A DNA stretch of 5,893 nt, from positions 1 to 5,893 of the forward strand of contig SLAD01000077.1 in the NCBI GenBank assembly GCA_007126995.1. The letters run 5' to 3'. Positions within the stretch are counted from its first letter, which is position 1; each line of letters begins with the position of its first letter. Below are positions 1 to 5,893 of the stretch, in pieces. Both the position numbers and the translations under genes were made by a program. The notes below the pieces were generated by a model. It had not been told where the DNA came from, searched no databases, and saw only the letters and a program-made list of their open reading frames with translations. This DNA comes from Kiritimatiellia bacterium (lineage in GTDB: Bacteria; Verrucomicrobiota; Kiritimatiellia; SLAD01).

Positions 1-3000
1 CAGTATGCCGGCAATCAGCATGCCCGTAAACGAAATCCCGACGGGTGGCAGGATCGCTTCTCTTTCCGGGGTTGGCGGGGTCGCCTCCCTTTCCGGGGTT
101 GGCGCGATGGCCATTTGAGGAAGGTCGGCTGAATGGGAGGCGGCCAGTATCTGTCCGGCCTGATCCAGCGTCAATCCTGGAGCGCGCAGATACAGCAGTG
201 TGGTGGAGAAGACGGCGGGCCATGCCGGCGCATTGCCGTAGAGATCGCCCACTTCCAATCCGTCGGGAACCAGATGCAACTCGGCGGCGCCCCGACCGCT
301 CGGCAGCAGCACCACCGTGTTGTGCGTGTCGCCCTGATAATGATGCGCGTATACGGTGTCGGACAAGGCGCGGAGTTCCGTAAAGGTTTTCCCTTCCAGA
401 TACCACGCCATGGCGGAGGTTGCGGGCGCTATCTGCGAAAGCGCTCCGTCGACATTCATATAGCCGTAATTCGCTGTCCATGTGTCTTGCGGGTAGAAGG
501 TGTAGACGAACACCTTTTCGGCTCCTGCCGCGAAATTGGCGAGGAAGTAGCGTACATACTGAGCGGCCTGCAAGTCGGCGCGGGCGCGCAGATTCGGCAG
601 CACGTGGCGGTATAGATTGAAGATTTCACTCAGCCCATGGCCGCCTTCGCTGTTCCAGATGCTTTGCAGGGCGTCCTTGCCTGCAAAGACTTCCCTGATA
701 ACCGCCAGATCCTGTTGGAAGCGGTCATCGGGAACAGCAAGGTTGCCTCCGGTGTAGCGATGGAAACTGAGCCCGTCTACCAGTTCGGTGCCGCCCAGAT
801 CCCGGACCGTCTCGTCAAATGTCCGTTCTCCCTCCCCATAGTGCGGCCCCGTGTTCCATAACAGGTTTCCGGAGTATCCCGATCTTTCTACCGCGCGGCG
901 CGCGCGTTTCTTCATTTCGATCAGGACTTCCGGTCGTTCTCGAATCGGTCTCCCATCCTGTACGTCACCCACGAAGAACCCGTGCAGGAAAGGCTCGTTC
1001 CATACTTCCACCGCCTGCAGGCTATGTCCGGCGTGGGCGAGCAGCCGATAGCAATACTCTTCGAATTCGTTCATCGCGTCCATGCGCGGCGCGGCGGTAG
1101 TCCGATACCAGGAGCTGGCGCCATCCCAGTTTTCGTTGACCACGGAATATTGAGCCGGTATGCCGCCAAAGTGGGTCAGGATCAGCATCTTGTCATAGTC
1201 GTGCAGCTCCACTGCGCGATCCGCGCTATCAAAATTCCAAGATCCGTCCTGTCTCTGCAATCCCGTCCAATTGAACTTGTAGTGCAACCGGTTCCAGTTG
1301 AAGCCCAGCGCCTTGGCCATGCGCACATCTTCAGGCGTGATGGCGACATGGGTGCCGAACGGGGAATCAAAGGACAGCTCCCCCCAGCGGCGTGGCTGAC
1401 GCACGCGGTGCAGCAAAAGTTCCGCAGGGGCGCCCAGCGGGTTTCCGTCACGGTCCATAGCCTGATGTGTAACCAGAAAGGTTCCCAGTTGGTCGATGTC
1501 CGACAACTGTGTGTCGAATAGTGCAAAGGGCCCGGAGGGTGCTGTCATCGGCAAGGCGGGCAACGCCCTTTCCCTGCCGTACAAATCCAGTACCGTGCCT
1601 TCGATACGGTCAATCAGCCCAATGTCGCCGGTAAGCGCGACGCGATACGGCATGCCCTCTTCCTCAAAGGAAAGTCCGTAATCCAGGGCGGCCACGGCGT
1701 GCAACTCCACTGGTCCGACCGGTTGGAATGGTCCCGCTTCGTCCCCGACTTCGACCATGACCTGATCAACCCAGTATGTTCCTTCGTCATGACTGGTGAT
1801 CCGCGCAAGATACAGCATGTCCGGCGCTGGCGGCAGCAGTACGCTGTGCTCGTAGCGTTTCCACTCGGTGGTCAACTGGATGCTCTTGTGCCAGTCGCCC
1901 CGCCACAAATGCTCCGTGGGCGGTCCCATGCGCATGGATACGGCCATCCCCGGTTTATCGCTCTTTGCCCAGAAGCTGAACGTGTGCACCGCGCCGGGTT
2001 GTCCGACGAATGGCGAGGTGATCTGCATCATCGGGCGCCCTTCATAGCGGTGCGGGACCATGCGCAATGCGGGGGCGCCGGAGGGTCCCCGGATGGAGGG
2101 ATCGGCGCCGAGATGTTCCGGGGTGGTTCCGTTAGCGCCGTGCGCCCAGGGAGCGCTGAGCCCCAACGGAAACGAGGAGGTGGGGAGTAGGTTCCCGCTG
2201 AAATCATGCGCATCCAGTATTTGGTCGGGGGTCAAGTACTCCAGTTCAAAATCCCCGATTTCCAATGAGCCCAGTGAGGTCATGGAAAACATCAGGGTCG
2301 CGTCCATGTCGGTATGGTTGGGAATGGCCAGAAATTCGAATACGCCCCATTCCGGACGCGCGGTCAAAGGTGCGTGCCAGTAGATGGTGTAGGGGGCGCT
2401 CCGCTTGCGCAACGCGATACTGGCGCTGCTATTGTCCTCGCTACGCAGGGGGATTCGCATACGAATCAGGTGTGAAGGCGCGACCGCAACATGGGGTATG
2501 CGAAACTGAACAAGACCCTCGCGTATATTTCTCACTTCAACTCTAAGCGCGCGGTCGCCGCTGAACGGATTGTTTTTCTGCGGGCGGTAATGGACTTCCA
2601 CATCCGCCCATGCGGAATCTTCCTCCCAACCGGCGGGCAGGGAACCCGTGATGACTTGCGGTTTGGCGGTCCGGATGGGCGCATATTCGCCTTGCACCGA
2701 TACCGCGCGAATGAGGTCGGGGATCGTCGCCCATTCCTCATCCGGCCCGACCTTGTCGACTTGGAACAATCCCACCTCCACCGTCTGTTGTTGAGCCCCT
2801 AGGAAGAGAGAGAACTGCATGCGGTCTGGCTCGAAATCCTCTTCCGCATGGACGGTGTAGGTCATTCCTTCCCATTCCGGGCCCACAAGGAGTTCCCTAT
2901 CGAATAGGGACCGGTATCCCTTGGCCGCATCCTGCACAAACAGCTGCATGCGCACGGGAATACCGCCCGGCGAGGCGGACCGGACCATGAGGCGGATACG

Positions 3001-3270
3001 CACCGTATCCCCTGCGGCCACCGGGACGGCATTTCGCTGATTGATCTGTATCTGGTGCACGTGTTGAGGCGATTCCTTTACGGTCGCGCGCAGCGCCCGG
3101 GAAAAAGCGGGGTGCTCAACCTCCACGATTTCCCGCTCTGCCAGCCCGGGGGGATGATGCAAACGCAATGCCGACACCCCGCCGTCCGGTAGCAGGGGAA
3201 CAGCAGTCGATTGAACAGGGAGCCCCAGCAGACTGCTCAGGGCGATGAATAGGAACATGCGCTTGATCAT
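1..3270 (-). CDS. Secreted multi-modular glycoside hydrolase, clan GH-A, GH39-like (3' end beyond window)
   Basis: The frame is open for 1090 codons from ATG at 3270 to the left edge; the C-terminus is not seen. Residues 1-23 form a Sec signal peptide (MIKR, then a hydrophobic core, likely cleavage after QSTA), which supports this start; no Shine-Dalgarno is visible. Residues about 45-175, 195-345, 355-510 and 520-630 are beta-rich with alternating aromatics; the third resembles galactose-binding-like carbohydrate-binding modules (inference). A TIM barrel spans about 635-965: residues 643-663 look like strand/helix 1 of clan A enzymes, EVWNEP carries the presumed acid/base Glu759, SFHRY lies at 835-839, and IWNSEGG carries the presumed nucleophile Glu875. 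The 116-residue separation is close to that of GH39 beta-xylosidases (117 in T. saccharolyticum XynB, from memory). A C-terminal beta domain ends near 1031 (DLYGNAPAW at 1009-1017), followed by a Pro-rich linker. It is probably co-transcribed with the upstream GH67 gene. Glycosidase activity is well supported; the exact family and substrate (xylan side chains or another plant polymer) are inferred. Confidence 0.82.
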   Translation of the reverse strand, partial: MIKRMFLFIALSSLLGLPVQSTAVPLLPDGGVSALRLHHPPGLAEREIVEVEHPAFSRALRATVKESPQHVHQIQINQRNAVPVAAGDTVRIRLMVRSASPGGIPVRMQLFVQDAAKGYRSLFDRELLVGPEWEGMTYTVHAEEDFEPDRMQFSLFLGAQQQTVEVGLFQVDKVGPDEEWATIPDLIRAVSVQGEYAPIRTAKPQVITGSLPAGWEEDSAWADVEVHYRPQKNNPFSGDRALRVEVRNIREGLVQFRIPHVAVAPSHLIRMRIPLRSEDNSSASIALRKRSAPYTIYWHAPLTARPEWGVFEFLAIPNHTDMDATLMFSMTSLGSLEIGDFELEYLTPDQILDAHDFSGNLLPTSSFPLGLSAPWAHGANGTTPEHLGADPSIRGPSGAPALRMVPHRYEGRPMMQITSPFVGQPGAVHTFSFWAKSDKPGMAVSMRMGPPTEHLWRGDWHKSIQLTTEWKRYEHSVLLPPAPDMLYLARITSHDEGTYWVDQVMVEVGDEAGPFQPVGPVELHAVAALDYGLSFEEEGMPYRVALTGDIGLIDRIEGTVLDLYGRERALPALPMTAPSGPFALFDTQLSDIDQLGTFLVTHQAMDRDGNPLGAPAELLLHRVRQPRRWGELSFDSPFGTHVAITPEDVRMAKALGFNWNRLHYKFNWTGLQRQDGSWNFDSADRAVELHDYDKMLILTHFGGIPAQYSVVNENWDGASSWYRTTAAPRMDAMNEFEEYCYRLLAHAGHSLQAVEVWNEPFLHGFFVGDVQDGRPIRERPEVLIEMKKRARRAVERSGYSGNLLWNTGPHYGEGERTFDETVRDLGGTELVDGLSFHRYTGGNLAVPDDRFQQDLAVIREVFAGKDALQSIWNSEGGHGLSEIFNLYRHVLPNLRARADLQAAQYVRYFLANFAAGAEKVFVYTFYPQDTWTANYGYMNVDGALSQIAPATSAMAWYLEGKTFTELRALSDTVYAHHYQGDTHNTVVLLPSGRGAAELHLVPDGLEVGDLYGNAPAWPAVFSTTLLYLRAPGLTLDQAGQILAASHSADLPQMAIAPTPEREATPPTPEREAILPPVGISFTGMLIAGIL
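54..107 (-). repeat. 27-bp tandem repeat (2 copies) encoding PTPEREA linker repeats
   Basis: Two adjacent 27-bp units, 54-80 and 81-107, share the core CTTTCCGGGGTTGGCG and differ at only a few positions. On the minus strand they encode the nonapeptides PTPEREATP and PTPEREAIL at residues 1057-1074 of the large glycosidase. The Pro/Thr/Glu/Arg composition suggests a flexible linker between the C-terminal beta domain and whatever follows. The unit length is a multiple of three, so copy number can change without a frameshift. Confidence 0.8.
3202..3270 (-). other. Sec signal peptide of the large glycosidase
   Basis: The first 23 codons give a short basic n-region (MIKR), a hydrophobic core (MFLFIALSSLLGL) and a c-region ending VQSTA. 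Ser at -3 and Ala at -1 fit a type I signal peptidase site between residues 23 and 24. There is no lipobox cysteine, so a lipoprotein is unlikely. This places the enzyme in the periplasm, on the cell surface or outside the cell. Confidence 0.8.
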
Positions 3271-3298
3271 GGTGATATTATTTTCTGATGTGCGGTTA

Positions 3299-3310
3299 TG
3301 TTTCGAAACA
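3299..3310. promoter_or_regulatory. Perfect 12-bp palindrome TGTTTCGAAACA, candidate operator
   Basis: This fully symmetric 12-mer has a central CG and lies in the 58-bp gap between the GH67 stop and the start of the large glycosidase, 29 bp upstream of that ATG. Central-CG palindromes of this kind are typical of LacI/GalR-family operators, which often control sugar genes; that link is inference. I found no second copy upstream of the GH67 gene. It is not followed by a T-run and its arms are short, so a terminator is unlikely. Chance occurrence remains possible. Confidence 0.3.
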
Positions 3311-3328
3311 ATTGGTAAGGGGTGTTCT

Positions 3329-5344
3329 TCATTGTGGCGGGGGAACCGGGCCCTGGCGATTTTTCTCGGCGCCGGAACTCAATATAGGTTCAGGCTCGGG
3401 TTTCCCCGCGCGGGCGCAAAACTCGCGGGTCAGGGTATCACGCCAGATCATGGCTTCTTTGCTTTGCTGCGCAAATTTTTCCTGCATGGCCTCAAAGAGG
3501 GCGGGGGGGATACAGGGACGCAGTTTTTGCCAGTCCGCCTCGAGCTGAAGTGTCTGCCGGTATCCCGCATCGATATCCGCCAACAATGCGTCGAAGATGG
3601 GTTGTCCATCCCGCAGCAGATAATCGAGAGGGAGGCGATGGAAAAACAATAGCCACCGTTCCGGACAGGTGGCGGGATCACGGAATGACGAATGCAGGGG
3701 TTCCGGCCAGTGCTCCACTTCCCCGTTTCCGCTGGTGGCGGTCCGGTCGCGCCCGATCGCGGTGCTGTCGATGCCGTGTATCCGGGCCCGATGAACCGGG
3801 TCCGGGCGGAAGTGGTCGTAGCCCATCATCATCACTAGTCCCAGGCTGCCGGTCAGTTTGACGTAGGCATCATACGAGCGCATCAACAGGTCGGCAACTG
3901 GCTCTGCGGCATCCGGCCCCAGCGTGCGCGCCGCCCATTCGTGGGCGCAGGCGCGCGCATCGGTGTCCGGGTCCCAGGCCAGGTATCCGTAGGCGTACAG
4001 GTTGGCGGCTGCCAGCGGGTGCGGGAAGAAGCCTTGCTGATCGCCCACGCCCGGGATGGCGGCCATGCCGGCAAGTTTGTCGGCGATACGTTCGGCGCCG
4101 GCGGGTGCGTCCAGTATCGTGCGCCACAATGGCGGCCAATAGAATGTGAAAACCCTTTGTCCGGTATATTCCTGGGCAATCTGCAATTCCAGAATCTTCG
4201 CGGTGGCGGGCATGGCGCCCAGCAGCGGGTGGGGGGGCTCGTTGGGTTGAAAGTCGATCGGGCCATGTTTCACTTGTAACAATGAGCCGTCGGCGAATGC
4301 GCCGTCCAGCGAATGGAAATGGGTGAAATTGCCTCCCTTGCGTCCCCCGGTGGAGCCATACACGAAGGTGCGCCAGATCACGCGTCCCCCATGTTCCCGC
4401 AGCGCCTCCGTCAGCATGTTGGCGCCGTCGTGATGATCGCGACCGTAATCGTGGGGGCCGGGCTCCCCCTCTGAGTTGGCTTTCACCAAAAAGCCTCCAA
4501 AGTCGGGTACGCGCTCATAAATCCGGCTGGCACAGCGACGCCACCAGTTGCGGACGTCCTCAGCCAGCGGGTCCGCCGTCGACAAACCGTCGAGCAGCAT
4601 CGGCGCGTTGAAGTTCACGGACAACCACAGGCGGATGCCCCACGCACGGAAGATCGTCGCCAGCGTCGCGATTTGGTCGAGCATGGCGTCTGAAAGATAG
4701 CGCGGGTCGGCGTTCACGTTGTTGATGACGCAATGATTGATGCCAATGGAGGCGTACAGTCGAGCCAGCACGGCGGCGCGCGGCCCGGGCGCATCCGGCT
4801 GGTTCCATTGAAAGACGGATCCCCCCGCGTAGCCGCGTTCCACCAATTCGCCGGTTTTCGCAAAGGACGCATCCAGGTTGTCCCAGTGGTTGATCATGCG
4901 GTCCGGATAAGCAGGGGAGGAGTGTCTAGGTGCTGCCAGTGGCTGTTCCAGTTGGATATGCCGCAGGAGATTGAATATCCCGTACAGCAAGCCCGTGTCG
5001 CTTCCCCCGCGCAGGAGGCCGCCCTTCGGGGACAACGCCCAGGCATAGCCCTCGGAAGGCAGCGTGGGGTCTACGGACATTCGCAGTCCGGACGAAGTTT
5101 CGGCCATCTGCTGCGGTTCAGCGATGCCGAAACGCGACATGGCATAGGCCCATTCCTTCAGCGCGGAATCGATGACGGCGGAACGCTGATCCGGGGGGAT
5201 CAACCGGGCGAGGGGTTGCAGCGTCTCTTGACGATAGTCTTCGCAAAGCGGGCGGTAGTTCAGCCAAAGCGCATCCGGGGCATCGGGGGGCGGCGGGCCG
5301 AATGGGTCAGAGCGCGGTGGTTGAGCATTCATTGAACACAGCAT
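3329..5344 (-). CDS. GH67 alpha-glucuronidase (xylan alpha-1,2-glucuronosidase)
   Basis: This 671-residue enzyme is predicted to remove alpha-1,2-linked (4-O-methyl-)glucuronic acid from the non-reducing end of xylo-oligosaccharides. Family landmarks in order: an N-terminal GH67 alpha/beta domain (about 25-140); MINHWDNLD at 150-158 and ERGYAG at 169-174; LYASIGINHCVINNVNAD at 196-213; VKANSEGEPGP at 287-297 with catalytic acid Glu292; QVKHGPIDFQP at 357-367 with Asp364; QEYTG at 391-395 with Glu392; and the C-terminal helical domain with DPATCPERWLLFFHRLPLDY at 556-575. The carboxylates and Lys288/Arg325 fall almost exactly where I recall them in Cellvibrio GlcA67A (292/365/393). There is no signal peptide, so it is cytoplasmic as usual for GH67. 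The start could be Met1 (5344) or Met5 (5332); neither has a clear ribosome binding site. Compared with remembered relatives it has a longer loop after HWDNLD and lacks a loop after residue 407. Both ends are Pro-rich. It is probably the first gene of a two-gene operon. The symbol aguA is used for such enzymes, but I have not assigned it. Confidence 0.95.
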   Translation of the reverse strand: MLCSMNAQPPRSDPFGPPPPDAPDALWLNYRPLCEDYRQETLQPLARLIPPDQRSAVIDSALKEWAYAMSRFGIAEPQQMAETSSGLRMSVDPTLPSEGYAWALSPKGGLLRGGSDTGLLYGIFNLLRHIQLEQPLAAPRHSSPAYPDRMINHWDNLDASFAKTGELVERGYAGGSVFQWNQPDAPGPRAAVLARLYASIGINHCVINNVNADPRYLSDAMLDQIATLATIFRAWGIRLWLSVNFNAPMLLDGLSTADPLAEDVRNWWRRCASRIYERVPDFGGFLVKANSEGEPGPHDYGRDHHDGANMLTEALREHGGRVIWRTFVYGSTGGRKGGNFTHFHSLDGAFADGSLLQVKHGPIDFQPNEPPHPLLGAMPATAKILELQIAQEYTGQRVFTFYWPPLWRTILDAPAGAERIADKLAGMAAIPGVGDQQGFFPHPLAAANLYAYGYLAWDPDTDARACAHEWAARTLGPDAAEPVADLLMRSYDAYVKLTGSLGLVMMMGYDHFRPDPVHRARIHGIDSTAIGRDRTATSGNGEVEHWPEPLHSSFRDPATCPERWLLFFHRLPLDYLLRDGQPIFDALLADIDAGYRQTLQLEADWQKLRPCIPPALFEAMQEKFAQQSKEAMIWRDTLTREFCARAGKPEPEPILSSGAEKNRQGPVPPPQ

Positions 5345-5652
5345 AAGAAGATGATATTTCTACGCAATGTCATTGGATGGTACACGATGATGCCTCAGAC
5401 GACCAAGGCTATTCCTTAATGCAGGCGATTGCCCGTAGCCCAAGCTTTGTCGCACTCCTTGTCGCGAGCTTTGTCGACAAAGGTTCCGACAAAGCTCGCG
5501 ACAAAGGTGTGATGCAAACACATCTCCTCTCGAATGTTCATATCAACATGCACGCTTTTTTGTATCATCTTCCTTCGCAAGACTCTAAGACGGGCAGGCT
5601 GGGCGAACCCGACGACGCTTGATAATAAGCCCCCGTATGTGCCAGCTTATCC
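5345..5652. other. Intergenic region between divergent transcription units
   Basis: About 308 bp separates the leftward GH67 gene from the rightward frames at the right end. It should contain the promoter for the sugar genes, but I see no convincing -35/-10 pair; TATCAT on the minus strand (5353-5358) is the best -10-like hexamer and has no good -35 partner. The dominant feature is the inverted repeat at 5443-5507. A reading frame that spans the repeat (5377-5622) looks like an artefact of it. No tRNA or other RNA gene was recognised. Confidence 0.6.
5443..5507. repeat. Symmetric inverted repeat built from CTTTGTCG octamers (REP-like hairpin)
   Basis: An 18-bp exact arm, TTGTCGCGAGCTTTGTCG (5459-5476), is matched by its reverse complement at 5487-5504 around a 10-nt loop; allowing one missing T the arms extend to 5457 and 5507. 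Inside lies a second perfect 14-bp palindrome, CTTTGTCGACAAAG (5469-5482). The octamer CTTTGTCG or a one-base-short form occurs three times forward (5445, 5458, 5469) and three times reversed (5475, 5487, 5499). It lies upstream of both flanking units, not between convergent genes, and has no T-run, which argues against a rho-independent terminator. A dispersed REP/MITE-like element is the most natural reading; that it recurs elsewhere in the genome is inference. Confidence 0.75.
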
Positions 5653-5847
5653 ATGATCATGGAACAGCAAGGCCAATACAAGGAAGCGGAATGGATTCGT
5701 AAAACAGTGGGCGAACCGCTGACAACGCGGTCCCCGTTCCTGCGTCTCCAAGCGTTGCTAGAAAGTGCTCGCCCCTTCAGCAGAAAGCCTCTCCATGCCC
5801 AATCCGATCGAGTCCCCGTTCGAAAAACTGTTGGTCAAACTCGTTAA
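5653..5847 (+). CDS. Small hypothetical protein, doubtful
   Basis: This 64-codon frame has ATGs at 5653 and 5659 and an in-frame stop just upstream (TAA at 5626). I do not recognise the product. The first half (EQQGQYKEAEWIRKT, then FLRLQALLESARPF) looks helical and charged, while the last 17 residues, read in the region shared with the next gene, are not protein-like. It overlaps the following frame by 53 bp and shows no clear ribosome binding site. Small proteins do occur just upstream of nucleotidyltransferase genes in two-gene modules, which is the main reason to keep it. It could equally be a chance frame or the leader region of the downstream gene. Confidence 0.3.
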   Translation: MIMEQQGQYKEAEWIRKTVGEPLTTRSPFLRLQALLESARPFSRKPLHAQSDRVPVRKTVGQTR

Positions 5848-5893
5848 AGACGACGTGGTTTTCGCCACCATCGGCGGTATTGCGATGTGTCTA
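5795..5893 (+). CDS. Probable nucleotidyltransferase-fold protein, N-terminal fragment (continues beyond window)
   Basis: The first 33 codons are seen: a short amphipathic helix (PFEKLLVKLVKDD) followed by VVFATIGGIAMCL. A helix, then a hydrophobic strand and an IGG-(I/V)-A segment, is the usual opening of the DNA polymerase beta-like nucleotidyltransferase fold found in AbiEii/MNT-type and related accessory proteins. The diagnostic metal-binding DxD would lie roughly 10-20 residues further on, beyond the window, so catalytic competence cannot be judged. The start ATG follows AGAAAGCCTCTCC, at best a weak ribosome binding site. The gene runs away from the sugar genes and is probably functionally unrelated to them. 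The family call rests on a short motif only. Confidence 0.5.
   Translation, partial: MPNPIESPFEKLLVKLVKDDVVFATIGGIAMCL

Noticed and set aside
133..615. Plus-strand 160-codon frame near the left edge
   Set aside because: It is antisense to the C-terminal part of the large glycosidase, whose frame continues intact through the whole region.
982..1521. Plus-strand 179-codon frame opposite the large glycosidase
   Set aside because: It is antisense to the GH-A catalytic region, whose minus-strand frame carries clear motifs. The product shows no recognisable domain; long antisense frames are expected in GC-rich genes.
4733..5335. Plus-strand 200-codon frame opposite the GH67 N-terminal half
   Set aside because: It lies antisense to strongly conserved GH67 sequence and has no protein-like features of its own.
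5365..5375. CAATG-T-CATTG palindrome upstream of the GH67 start
   Set aside because: The half-sites are only 5 bp and do not resemble the palindrome at 3299-3310, so a shared operator is not supported.
5457..5507. Long hairpin as a rho-independent terminator
   Set aside because: It sits upstream of both divergent units and neither side is followed by a T-run.
5443..5507. CRISPR array
   Set aside because: The repeated units are 8 bp, alternate in orientation and have no uniform spacers.
5377..5622. Plus-strand 81-codon frame in the intergenic region
   Set aside because: Its middle third is the translated inverted repeat, its ends have no domain-like character, and there is no ribosome binding site. 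It is most likely an artefact of the repeat.
5625..5650. ATAAGC/GCTTAT inverted repeat before the small frame
   Set aside because: The stem is only 6 bp with a 14-nt loop and no T-run; this is easily chance.

Overview
This window reads as part of a hemicellulose (glucuronoxylan) utilisation locus from a GC-rich, Gram-negative-type bacterium, followed on the right by an unrelated accessory segment. No taxonomic marker is present. A Verrucomicrobiota, Kiritimatiellota or other PVC-group host is a guess, based on the very large multi-module secreted glycosidase, the GC-rich coding sequence, the absence of Shine-Dalgarno sequences and the palindromic intergenic repeat.

Positions 1-3270 (minus strand) are one uninterrupted reading frame of 1090 codons that leaves the window at its left edge. 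It starts with a Sec signal peptide, continues with about 600 residues of beta-rich modules, and then has a clan GH-A (GH39-like) TIM-barrel domain. The predicted catalytic pair is Glu759 (in WNEP) and Glu875 (in WNSEGG). A C-terminal beta domain and a Pro/Glu/Arg repeat linker follow. Positions 3329-5344 (minus strand) encode a complete 671-residue GH67 alpha-glucuronidase with all three expected catalytic carboxylates (Glu292, Asp364, Glu392) and no signal peptide. The two genes share a strand and are 58 bp apart, so they are probably co-transcribed, GH67 first. A perfect 12-bp palindrome with a central CG lies in the gap.

Positions 5345-5652 are non-coding as far as I can see. This stretch holds a strong, symmetric inverted repeat built from copies of the octamer CTTTGTCG. 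To its right, on the plus strand, are a small doubtful reading frame (5653-5847) and the first 33 codons of a probable nucleotidyltransferase-fold protein (5795 to the right edge), which may belong to a toxin-antitoxin-like or accessory module transcribed away from the sugar genes.

Working model (inference): the large exported glycosidase acts on xylan or a related polymer outside the cytoplasm, and the cytosolic GH67 removes (4-O-methyl-)glucuronic acid from imported aldouronic acids. No transporter or regulator gene is visible in the window.
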